A DNA stretch of 64,000 bases. Source: Cunninghamella blakesleeana (taxonomy: Eukaryota; Mucoromycota; Mucoromycetes; Mucorales; Cunninghamellaceae). Shown here one piece after another: positions 26,444 through 36,771 of the stretch. The notes below the pieces were generated by a model that worked only from the letters and a program-made list of their open reading frames with translations, ran no database searches and was not told the origin of the DNA. Numbering within the stretch: position 1 is the stretch's first letter; each line of letters starts with the position of its first letter. The stretch lies in the NCBI GenBank assembly GCA_017871115.1, contig JAFCIZ010000005.1, forward strand, positions 744,001 to 808,000. Reading direction: 5' to 3'. The translations under genes and the position numbers were made by a program.

Positions 26444-26740
26444 ATGCAACGCAAAAGTTTATGGGGATCATACATATCATTATCACCAAGGACACGTATT
26501 TGGATAGGAGTGGGTAATGGCTGTTAATGATATATATAAAAGAACGCTGACAATCTAATATAAATAATAACATGGTTACTTTTTTACTATTTATATTTAC
26601 ATTTAGGTGGTATGGTCTTTGCGACAGCTGGTATGTTAATCTCGGATTATATTGAAGAAAAAAGACCTGCAACTTTATTAGAAAAAGAAGAGCTAGAAAA
26701 AATTTCACCTATTACCGTTGTAGATCACGTTCCAAAATAG
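26444..26740 (+). CDS. Small single-pass membrane protein, 67 residues, unknown function
   Basis: Two exons, 26444-26513 and 26607-26740, splice in frame (phase 1; donor GTAATG, acceptor TTTAG) to encode 67 residues. The protein begins MQRKSLWGSYISLSPRTR, then has one hydrophobic segment IWIGVGGMVFATAGMLI, followed by a charged acidic tail SDYIEEKRPATLLEKEEL. A short basic N-terminus, one membrane helix and an acidic soluble tail resemble small mitochondrial or ER membrane proteins of fungi, but I do not recognise a named family. It is too small to appear as a single open frame. The clean splice and ordinary composition argue that it is real. Confidence 0.65.
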
Positions 26741-27177
26741 ATTATTTTATTATTATTTTACTGTCTTTATATATATACGGAGAAATAAGCATACTTGGTT
26801 TTTTTTTTAACCATTTTTTACTTTATTTTTAAAAAAAATACATTTAAGCATATATATATAAATAAGAATAAAATTTAAAGTAAAATTCCATTGATATATA
26901 GAAAATTGAATATATATGAATGTTTTTATTTCCTTGCATAAAAATATATTTTCAATATTGACTAAAAAAAAGGATATAAAAGTTAAAAAAATTTTAAGAC
27001 TGGTATACATTCTTTAGATGACAGGAAAAGAGGAGAAAAAAAGTATAAAGCAGCGTGATCATCTTTAATTTTATTTTTTATTTAACTTCTTTACTATTTT
27101 TTTTATTCATATCAATAAAAACACATATACAAAAAAATATATACTTATTTATATACTTATTTATTTAAATAATCAAA
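26741..27177. other. Intergenic region upstream of the secreted His/Asp-rich protein
   Basis: About 440 bp, AT-rich, with an ACACATATACA stretch and TTTATATACTTA repeats just before the next ATG. Presumed 3' UTR of the small membrane-protein gene and promoter of the secreted protein gene. Confidence 0.55.
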
Positions 27178-27807
27178 ATGCGTTTATTTATTCCTGTTAC
27201 ACTTAGCATTGCTTTATTATTACAACAAGTCTTAGCTGTCCCTATTGCTAGTGATGAAACTTCTATTGCTCTCGCCTCCAAAGAACAAAATAAAGGTGCA
27301 TATTATAATAGCCCTTCTGTAGATTATCACTATGCTTCTTCTTCTTCATCATCACTTTTATCTGGTCATTTTGAAAGTTTCACCTGGCATGAAGCCCATC
27401 AAGATTTTGCTGGAGAGTGCTTTGAATTTGATTTGGCCACTACGATGATTTTACAAGTCACCGATGTTAAATTTTCAGGAGATATGTTTGAAATATTTGA
27501 TAACGGTGTTTCCTTAGGTAAAACATCTGAACCATCTGATATGAAAAATCAAGTTCATGTGAATGACCCAGAAAATTGTCTTTCAGATGATCGTTTCAGT
27601 AGAGGTCAAATTGTTTTGCATCCTGGTCATCATCGAATTACAATCAAGATTATTAAAAAGACGTATGCTGAAGGTAGAGGTGCTCTCCGTTTGGTGTATG
27701 CTGGTGGCCACAAGAGTGATGGTGGCGATAAATACCATCATGGTGGCTATCATCATGATGGTGATTGGGATGATAATGATGATGATGGTGATGATGAATA
27801 CGAATAA
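27178..27807 (+). CDS. Secreted protein with beta-rich domain and His/Asp/Gly-rich tail
   Basis: Intronless, 209 residues. The N-terminus MRLFIPVTLSIALLLQQVLA is a clear signal peptide with a likely cut before VPIASDE. Residues about 60-178 form a compact, probably beta-sandwich domain (ESFTWHEAHQDFAGECFEFD, FSGDMFEIFDNGVSLG, GQIVLHPGHHRITIKIIK, GRGALRLVYAG) with two cysteines that could pair. The tail is a repetitive run of His, Asp and Gly (GGYHHDGDWDDNDDDGDDE) that could bind divalent metals. I recall similar secreted proteins in Mucoromycota but no assigned function. No GPI signal or membrane anchor is present. The gene is tail to tail with the Lines homologue, 146 bp away. Confidence 0.8.
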   Translation: MRLFIPVTLSIALLLQQVLAVPIASDETSIALASKEQNKGAYYNSPSVDYHYASSSSSSLLSGHFESFTWHEAHQDFAGECFEFDLATTMILQVTDVKFSGDMFEIFDNGVSLGKTSEPSDMKNQVHVNDPENCLSDDRFSRGQIVLHPGHHRITIKIIKKTYAEGRGALRLVYAGGHKSDGGDKYHHGGYHHDGDWDDNDDDGDDEYE

Positions 27808-27953
27808 ATATTATTTATTGCTGTATATATATCTATATAAATAATTTATTTTCTTTTCTAACTTACATTTTTTTATTTAATAAACTATTTACTTTTTCAT
27901 TTATATATAAATCAACTCTTCCTTTTTACAATTGCTTTATATAATTTAATGCT

Positions 27954-29576
27954 TTATTCTAAAAGTTGCTGTTGTAAACATTGGATGACTGAGTTAATAC
28001 GGCGAACCAAAACAGTAGCATTATAAGGAAAAACATTAGATTGGAGTATGACAGTTAATTGATAAAGTAATGATATGAATATGTAAATATGCTCTTCTTC
28101 ATCTGCTTCTTCTCCATCTACTTCTTCTTCTTCAATATATTCATCACGGATTAATTGATTAAAAATAGTGATAAAAGTTGCTGGTTGGCGTTCAATAAAT
28201 TTTAAATATTTGACTAAAAATAATAACATGTCTGTTTCATTAGAAATCAATAAGTCAATGATTAATTCATGATCCATTCCAGTGCGTTGTAAAAAATATA
28301 AAAATAATGTATGTGGGTTGATATGATTGAATAAAGGTGAAAATAAATTTGACCATGAGATACATGATTTTTTCTTCATCGTAGACTGTTGTTGTTCTAG
28401 TAAAAGATGTATATGTAATATATCCAATTGTAATCGAATAGTTGATTGGTCATTACTTCCACAAATATTTGATATAAATTCCAATAAGTCGATTGACGTG
28501 TGTATGGGTGCTAAAGTAAAAATAAACGGGTAAAAAAAAGAAAATAGATAAACAAATAAATATAATGTACGTGAACCTATATCATATTAATCATTTACTT
28601 AAAAATAAAGTCATAATTTCTTCCAAACTAATCTTGATTGACATCGGTACTTCATTTATATCATATTGGATTATGTTGTAAATAATTGTTATAGAGATTT
28701 GGATTAACAGATTGAGGCACTCACGGTCTAAGGTTAAGGTATGATTATCTTTATCATTAAAAAGAGGTTGATAAATAAATTCCGTTCTATCATGTTCTTG
28801 AAGAAGTTGTAATTGAAATGGAGATAATATAGCTTTACAATGATAAATAAATGATATCAATTGAGGCACTATTTTTAAGTTCTATATACATTAAAAGAGA
28901 TAGAGGAAAATGAGTGTCGATAATAATGACAATCATGAATCAGTTTATAGCTTACAAGCTGTTTTATTGTTGAATAGTATTTTAATAATCTTATTGTAAA
29001 TTCCATTGATTTTCTAACGACGGCTATATGCGAATGATACCAAAGCTGGGTTAGAGTTGATATCCATTGATCATCATCATCACCCATAACTATATTATCC
29101 AAAAATATTATATTTCCATTTTCCATTACTGTCATTGTTTTTAAAAGATCTATCATAAATATTAAAAACGGAACACATTCCTCCTAATATATTATATAAT
29201 AATAATAGAGTTTATTGGTAATTAGTATACATATAAAAAAAAATTATATCTCTTTGTCTTTATGTGTGTATTAAATTGGATCAACTTTACTTCGCTAGCT
29301 GATGATAATCCTGATAACTTTTGTTTTATCCAAAGAGATATGTTATCCTTTTCTTCCAAACAATTTAATAGCTGATAAGCTAAATGAGACGAGTCATCTT
29401 TATTCTGTCTTCCATGTTTAAAAATATCATGACATATGGTTAAGTAAAAGGTTGATTTTGTTGAAGAAGGAGATATAATTATATTGACTATAGTCTCTAT
29501 GCCCTGTTGTAGATCAATTTTTGATAACTATTCATTAAAATGAAGAGTATATATTTATTATTTGCGACGCGCTTAT

Positions 29577-29625
<49 letters not shown>

Positions 29626-29747
29626 TTTTGTTTATTATTTTACTTTTGAATTAAATATTAATTCGATACACTGTTGTCTACTTTTAAATTGATCAAAAGG
29701 ATCTCTTGTAATATCCAAGTTTTCAAACTTAATATTATTATTATATC

Positions 29748-29809
<62 letters not shown>

Positions 29810-29879
29810 ATGAATATTCTTTTTTATTATAAAGATAACTTTATTTTTTAAATTTTATTATTACCCATTCTTTTAACAT
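27954..29879 (-). CDS. Protein Lines homologue (LINS family)
   Basis: Proposed exons 29865-29879, 29644-29727, 29291-29527, 28956-29183, 28599-28881 and 27954-28510 are all in frame, giving 467 residues. The protein is almost entirely alpha-helical with a short acidic insert (EEEEVDGEEADEEEH). The C-terminal block FLYFLQRTGMDHELIIDLLI, SNETDMLLFLVKYLKF resembles the signature of animal and plant Lines proteins (LFL...DHxLLLDFLISxETxFLxYLxxYLK). The family is named from Drosophila lines, a modulator of Wingless signalling; its role in fungi is unknown. The first exon is only 15 nt (MLKEW) and is the weakest part of the model; the true start could lie elsewhere upstream. Confidence 0.6.
29748..29808. 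repeat. (AAT)n trinucleotide microsatellite
   Basis: About 20 perfect AAT units inside the proposed first intron of the Lines homologue. AAT/ATT is also the commonest short repeat elsewhere in this window, including Asn-coding runs in exons. Confidence 0.9.
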
Positions 29880-30339
29880 GAATGTATATCACTTGTAAAA
29901 AAATAATAAGTGAAAAAAAAGTGTAATATAATGAGTTGGAAGAACAGTGATCACATAAAATTATATTAAAATTTTGTACTCCGTATTTTTTTTCACTTAA
30001 AAAAATTTTTTTTGGTTGTAACCTTTTTTTTTTTTTCTTCTCCCTTATTTGACGAAACGAACTCTTGTAAGCTATTGCTATTGGCTCCTCTTCCAGCAAA
30101 CCATATAACAGCAAAAAAAAATAAAGGTACTTTTTTCGGGATACGCATAAATTTTTTTTAACTTTCACTTTTTTGCATTCATTTATAATTAATATTTTAT
30201 TGCATTTTGTTACCTTTTTATATACTCTTCCTTTTATTTTTTTATTATCAAATGGATCATTGCAACAGGTACTCTTTTTTATTTAACTTATTGAACAAAC
30301 CGTCTTGTAAAAAAATAAAAAGCAATTTATATTCAAGTG
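29880..30339. other. Divergent region between the Lines homologue and HAP2
   Basis: About 460 bp shared by two divergent genes. It contains a short ATG-led stretch at 30252-30268 followed by a GT donor, which may be an alternative first exon of HAP2 or part of its 5' UTR. No other gene is supported. Confidence 0.5.
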
Positions 30340-31515
30340 ATGAATCACATTAAGCACGAATCAACATCTTCAAGTAATACCATGGTAAATACATGTTATA
30401 ATAAATGGAAAAAAAGAAAAAAGAAAATGATTTACTTTTATTATAATCAATGGATATACTATTTTTTTTTTCTTTTTTTTAAAAAAAAGAAAAAGAAAAA
30501 ACGATAGATACACTCTGGATATTAATACGATTATTATTATTATTATTATTATTATTATCTTTTTATTATATTTATTATTATGATAGAATAATAATCATAT
30601 AAACCAGTTTGCTCAGTCTATGGTATGTGCGAGATATTACTTTGATAATATAAATATATATATGAAATATAAATATGGAAAACAAAAGAAAGGAAATTAC
30701 TATATATATATACATCAATAATATACTAACCAAAGGAAAAAAAAAATGATTATTTCTATTATTATATTATTACTATATTATTATTATTTTTTAAAAAAAA
30801 AATAAACAGCCTATGGCTATGATGGCCGCAGCTCAAGCTCATTTACCACATCTTTATCATAATGGCGCCACATCAAACCATCTTGGAAGCAATAATACAA
30901 GTAACCAAAGTAGCCCTAGATTAACGCATACAACAGCAACAACTGGTACAGGAAATCCTTCCTTATCTTCACTTTCTACTTCAACATCAACAACATCATC
31001 TTCTTTACCAACAACGACAGCTAATACAAATACATCGATCAATAATATAATGGATACTTCATCATCCTCATCACCATCTTTATCTTCTACTTCTATTACG
31101 ACTACCTCACCCCTTCAACATACAACAACTCTTCTTCAACATCATTCACTTCCTCCTCCACCAGAAGAAGAACCTTTATATGTCAATGCCAAACAATATC
31201 ATCGGATCTTAAAACGTCGTGCTGCTCGTCTTAAATTGGAAGAAATGAATCGTGTTGCAAAAAGTAGAAAACCTTATTTACACGAAAGCCGCCATAAGCA
31301 TGCTATGCGTCGTCCTAGAGGACCCGGTGGGAGATTCTTGAGTAAGTTTAAATATACATAAATATTAAATAAAAAGAGTAAATAGATAAATAAATGAGTG
31401 CATACGTAAGTGATGAAAATTAAATCACTGATCTTTTTACAATAATTTTTATTTTAAAATAGCTCAAGCTGAAATTTCAGAAATGGAAAAACAAGGAAAA
31501 TTAAACCAAGAATAA
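30340..31515 (+). CDS. HAP2: CCAAT-binding factor subunit HAP2 (NF-YA)
   Basis: Exons 30340-30384, 30810-31341 and 31463-31515 give 209 residues. After a Ser/Thr-rich region, residues about 130-190 contain both NF-YA subdomains: the HAP3/HAP5-binding helix [20 protein letters not shown], then RLKLEEMNR, and the DNA-binding part [20 protein letters not shown] followed by GRF. The last exon supplies [15 protein letters not shown]2 joins HAP3 and HAP5 in a trimer that binds CCAAT boxes and in fungi controls respiration, iron and redox genes. The 5' end is uncertain: an alternative upstream first exon 30252-30268 (MDHCN) can splice to an acceptor at about 30373 and also reads into SNTM. The conserved domain is unaffected. 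Confidence 0.93.
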
Positions 31516-32009
31516 TAACATTCTCTTTTTTTTTTTTTTTTTAAAAAAAAAAAGGAATTACTATCTAATCTTACAATAATTCATCATTAAATATCAATAT
31601 ATCATTTATACATATGTTTATTTCTATTTTATTTTATTTTTATACACCCATGACATAAACTTATATATATATATATACAATTTATACATTAGCTTTATAA
31701 GTTATTTTATAATTACATACAAGTATATAAATAGTATTATTAATAACAAGGTTGCACATATCTTTATTTAATCATTATATACGTATCCATTATTATTATT
31801 TATGTTTATTCTAAATATATGGTCAAAAAAAAAAAAAAAAAATAATATGATATAAATTTGGTATTGTATTAATTAAATAAATAAATAATAATAATAGAAA
31901 TAAAAAAATAGGGGAAGGAGAGGAAGTAAAAAAAAAAAATAAGGATATACACACATATATTTATCTTTTTTTATATTTTATATAAACAGAGGATAATTAT
32001 TACTATTAC
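31516..32009. other. Intergenic region between convergent HAP2 and RA-PH gene
   Basis: About 490 bp of 3' flanks for two convergent genes. AT-rich, with A/T homopolymers and an ACATA repeat near 31950. Nothing else identified. Confidence 0.6.
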
Positions 32010-34810
32010 CTATGATTTTTTTTCATTAAAATTAATTAAAGGTTTCATTTGTCTTTGTAATAATGATTGAGTATGGAATCTTTCGGGAGTATTATCAAGT
32101 TGTAATAAAGTATTATTGTTACTACTATTAGGATTATGATGTTTTGATGATGGTGATAAAGGATTAGAAGATGATGTTGATGAAGTCATAATTGAACTTG
32201 TATTAGGCAATGGTACATCATGGTGATCCCTTTGCCTTCCACCACCAGAACGATCCTTACGTCGAATAGATGTATGATGTGATAATACTGTATCATCTCC
32301 TTTAGATCGGTGATAATTGCCACTACTACTATAATCTCTTGTACTTTTAGATCGAGTCAAACCACCTCCATTAGTATGATTATGATGTGCTGTTGTATTA
32401 TTGATATTATTGTTATTATTATTGATTGATGATGATGGTGTTGATAATGGGATACTTTCTGCTTTATCTAAAAGAGACCCTTTTGAAAATTGAACTTTTG
32501 GATCAATTTGAATAAGTGTATTATTGCTATTATCTTCTAGATGAGTTGAACCATCATTAGATTCATGTTGTTGTTGATCATCACGATGTCGTAGTGTTCC
32601 ACTTCTTGATAAGCCACGTGTTGAAGCTTTTCGTTTAACTGTTTCTCCCTGAGACATTCCCCTAGATCTTCCATTACTAGCACTATCGCCGGTATTACTC
32701 TCTTCATCTCTTTTTAATGACTTATGTCTTCGTACCCCTTCTTGGCTGCTTCCTTGTGATGATACAGCTGCTAATGGATTTAATACACGTTTTGGATATT
32801 GTTGGTATTGATACATACTCTAATAATATATATATAAAAGTAATTAAAAAATAAGTAATGATGAATTATCAATTCCATTTTTTCTTTTTTATTATTTTAT
32901 TTCATTCTATTACTTTCGCATGACGTATTCCAATGACCCAATCTTCCATAGCGCTTTGATTTTCAGCAGAAAAATAACGAATATAATCTTCTTCTTTTTC
33001 AAATATAGCAGCCCTGTCTTGCGCACGTAGAGTAAATACAAAAGGAGTAGGTGATGCTGAATGAGGTTGAAGAGTAGTATAAACATCAAATGAATTCAAA
33101 TAACATAATACGGTAGCTCCAGCACACTATTATTATTATTATTATTATTATTAAAAAAAAAAAGAGAGAATAGAAATAATATATATAAATACATGTATAA
33201 AAAGTATATAATTTTTATCCCGATTATTAGCTATTTTTTTTTTAATTAAATTTGATAGTTATTACTATATTTATATTTATATATATACCTTATTATCCTT
33301 AGCTTGATGGATAGCATTATCTTTAATAAAACAATAACGTTTTTGCCATTTGCCTTTTTTATATTCAATATGAAGCCATCCATGGACAGGCAAGGCACGA
33401 TCCCTTAAAGAATCTGCAGTTAACGTTTCATAAAATCCATATCGTTTAACTAGTAAAGCATTTTTTGTATGTTGTTCCCAACAAGATGTAATATCTGTAA
33501 CAATTTCCCAAAGTCGGAGTGGTCGTTCTATATATATATATATATATATATATACAAATTTAGAGGTTAACTTTTTTTAGTTAAACCATCCGATTCCGTT
33601 CCTTTTTCTATTAATTTCTTATTTTTCTATAAATAATAAAAAATGACATTTTTTTTTTAAATTAAATTACCTATACCATGGCTATTTGCTATTTCAAAAA
33701 TGGTCCAATCATCATTATTATCCAATAGCTCTTTGCGTTTTAAATATTGAATCACCATTGCAGCTGTTAATAAATTAGTTAATTGAACCGTTTTATAAGT
33801 TTTTGCATCTTCAATAAAAATCCGAGTGGTCATAGTGACAGTTACTGCATTTGTTGCTGATCGATGATGTTGCATATTATTATGAAGAGAAGGAGAGTGC
33901 TTCAATGCAGTGGTAGAAGTGGTAGTTGTATTATCTACTGACTCTTGTTTTAATAAAGAAGGTGATGGTTCCTATTTGATAATAAAAAACAATCATTATC
34001 GTAATAAAATAAATAAATAAATAAAACCTTTTCCTATCATTTTTATTTATTTATTCATATTATATTATAATATGATTTATTCTTACCACAGAGTTTGAAT
34101 TGACAGGTTCTGAATCTAAAACAGCCCAAGCCAACTGCATAGCTTGTCTCAAATCTTCTTCATTATTGTCTTCATCATGCTTTACTGTATTATTTTGAGC
34201 AATAGTAGTAGTATTATTTGTTGCTATCGTTGTAGGAGGAGGAGGAACATTGGTAGGAAGAGAAGGTACAGGTTCCTCAGGTAAAAGAGCTTTAGGGAAC
34301 TTTTTACCTCCAGAACTAAGACTTCTTGCTAAACCAATAGACTTTGGAGAGTTAGGAAGCAAATTACCAATAACAGCATCATCATCGTCATCATCACTAT
34401 CTAATTGTATTTTTCTAGTTTTTGTAACACGACGAGTTAAGTCAGTATGAGAAGTTGAAGAAGATATCATTGTACGAGAAGGTGGTGGAGTATCGGTTGT
34501 TGACTTCACAAAAGTGTTACCTGCTGAAGTATCTGGTTGAGTGGAACCTCCATGATGAATATCCTATGTATTTATATATATATATATATATAAATAATAA
34601 AAAGAAAAAAGATAGAAAAGAAAAGGAGGAGAGAGGGGTGAAAAGAAGTAATATAAGTCAAACTGTTTTAAAGTTTTTTTAATAAATGTAAACACATATA
34701 ATAATAATAATAATATAGAGAAGCATATTAAAAAGACTTTATTTTACCAAAGTGAAATCGTTAACTTGTTTTTCTAGACTTTGTAAAATATCATCAAGGT
34801 CTGTTGACAT
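32010..34810 (-). CDS. Ras-association plus PH domain adaptor (MRL/Grb7-like architecture)
   Basis: Exons 34748-34810, 34087-34563, 33671-33971, 33289-33527, 32914-33126 and 32010-32819 join in frame to give 700 residues. An N-terminal coiled start (MSTDLDDILQSLEKQVND) and a Pro/Ser-rich acidic region lead to an RA domain at about 227-310 (TTRIFIEDAKTYKTVQL, DDWTIFEIANSHGIERPLRL). It is followed directly by a PH domain at about 325-431 (HGWLHIEYKKGKWQKRYCFI, FTLRAQDRAAIFEKEEDYIR, MEDWVIGIRHAK with the invariant Trp). The RA-PH tandem is the core of animal Grb7/10/14 and RIAM/lamellipodin, which link Ras or Rap GTPases to membranes and actin. The remaining 270 residues are disordered, Ser/Asn/Arg-rich. 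Binding to a fungal Ras is inferred. Confidence 0.85.
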
Positions 34811-35089
34811 TGGTTATATATATAAATTAATATAAATATATATATTAAAAGTAATGATAGATGAAGGAAAGAGAAAGAGGAGGAATAAATAGAAAAGAGT
34901 GGTGAAGAATTAAAAAAAAAGAGGAGTTTATAATTATTTGTCACTGATGTAAATGGTGTAACCCTATTTTTTATATGATTATAATCTTTATTTTTTATTA
35001 AAGGAGAGGAGGATCAAAATGATAATGATATTAAAAATAGTTACTTCTTTATATTCTTTTTAAATAATTGCTACTAAATCAATACATAA

Positions 35090-35200
35090 TTAACAGAACT
35101 ATAATAATAAGAATAATAAAATTAAATAAATATAATGATTTAATATATTAATATTTATATATATATTATTTATATTTCTTTTTTCCTTTTCTACATTTAT

Positions 35201-35231
<31 letters not shown>

Positions 35232-36771
35232 TATATAACATTATCTATTATTATATTTATTTTATTTACCTTCCATCTATTTCCACAATTTATACATGTA
35301 ACAAATGTTGTCATAGGTTCATCAGCACTTCTTGTTTGCATTTGGAAATAAGTACATCTACGTTGTTTACATTTACCACAAATGAACATATCTGTTTCTG
35401 CTTGAGCCGTTCCAGCGCCTCTTGCCTTAAACAATGCTTCTTCTGCTAACTGTCTATCACGTGCTTTTGACTCTTCTGATGCCATATCCTTTGTTTTTAA
35501 AATAGACAAATAAACAATTAAAAAGAGAAAATTGTAAGAATATATCTTTATTACAGTCATCCTATTTCTATATATATATATCGACTTACTTCTACAGACA
35601 TTTTACATAATTTAGATATAGCTAGTTCCCCACTGACCGTACTTTGCCGTAATCCTGGATTGCTTTTACTTTTTAAATTTAATGTTAATGATCGAATTTT
35701 ACTTTTATATTCCTCGTTGACAACTTGGCCTATATTATCAAATACTGTACGTTCAATAGCTGTTGCTCTTTCTAGTAACAAATCCTTGTCTAATCAAACA
35801 TATATATTAAAAAAAAATGATCAATTTTATTTCGAGTACCTAGATATATATATATAAAGCATACTTACGAACATTACTATCAAAAGCTATAGCATTATAC
35901 ATTAATTCAATGGTTTTATCTCTAGGTGTATTTCCTGTTGATCTTATTTTTACTCCATCTGTTTTCATTGTTCTTATTGTATTATCTTGAGTAGGTGTTT
36001 TTGGTGATGATGCAGTTGATGAAGCTTGAGATGCTATTAATATAAAGTAGTAATAAAATAAATCAATTATCTTTTCTTATATATATATACACGACGTTTG
36101 ATTCTGTAGGATTTTTTATAAAAAAAACTTCGGACTTATCCTATTTTTTTTTCTTTTTTTATTTCCTCCATTATTGCTATTATGATTATTATTATTACAT
36201 TGAGTGGATATAGTGGGTTTCTTTACAGTAGGTGTAGAAGCTGGGTTGGTAACATCATCCTTCCATTTTTTAACAATACCTTTTGCTCTTTGTGCTACCT
36301 TTGCGTCTGAATGAGAACGCAATCTTCCTAACACTTTTCCGATATCTGTTTTCTATTTGCAATATAAGTGTAAGTTATAAAAGCTTATATAAATCCATAT
36401 TCTATTACTTTTTCTCCTTACTTTTGTTCCATACCTTTAATAATTCATGAGTAGCTTTAATAGAAGCCAATTGTGTCATAATATCTAAAGCATCCTATGA
36501 AATAACAATAGCAATAATAGTAATAATAATAATAGCATATTAGTTAAATAGAATATGCTTTGATTTATAGCTGTATAATATTATTTTTGAATAAAGCACG
36601 CGCTTAATAAAAATAATACAAATAGTTTATTTTTATTTTGTTGAACCGTTATATTTTAAGGGAGATGTTTATTTATTTATTTTTATAAAAAAAAAATACC
36701 TTGGTATTTTCAGCATCAATAGCTTTTTGTAAAGCGTTTTTTGCTTTTAATAAATCGTGTTCAACTGACAT
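35090..36771 (-). CDS. DST1: Transcription elongation factor TFIIS
   Basis: Seven exons (36700-36771, 36435-36494, 36199-36352, 35869-36033, 35590-35789, 35270-35488, 35090-35098) join in frame to give 292 residues. The N-terminal TFIIS/LW helical domain (MSVEHDLLKAKNALQKAI to GRLRSHSDAKVAQRAKGIVK, KWKDDV) is followed by a Thr/Ser/Asn linker. The central three-helix domain that binds Pol II includes DKTIELMYNAIAFDSN and ERTVFDNIGQVVNEEYKSKI. The C-terminal zinc ribbon is CGKC, then QMQTRSADEPMTTFVTC and CGNRWK, with the catalytic acidic pair in RSADEP that stimulates RNA cleavage in stalled polymerase. The last exon is only 9 nt and supplies Phe-Cys-stop, completing the usual RWKFC terminus. 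Confidence 0.95.

Noticed and set aside
26382..26708. Minus-strand 108-codon frame over the small membrane-protein gene
   Set aside because: Overlaps the spliced + strand gene and consists of AT-rich hydrophobic sequence crossing its intron; judged a shadow.
29848..30168. Minus-strand 106-codon frame upstream of the Lines homologue
   Set aside because: Tried as an N-terminal extension, but it does not lead into the downstream exons in frame and looks like translated UTR.
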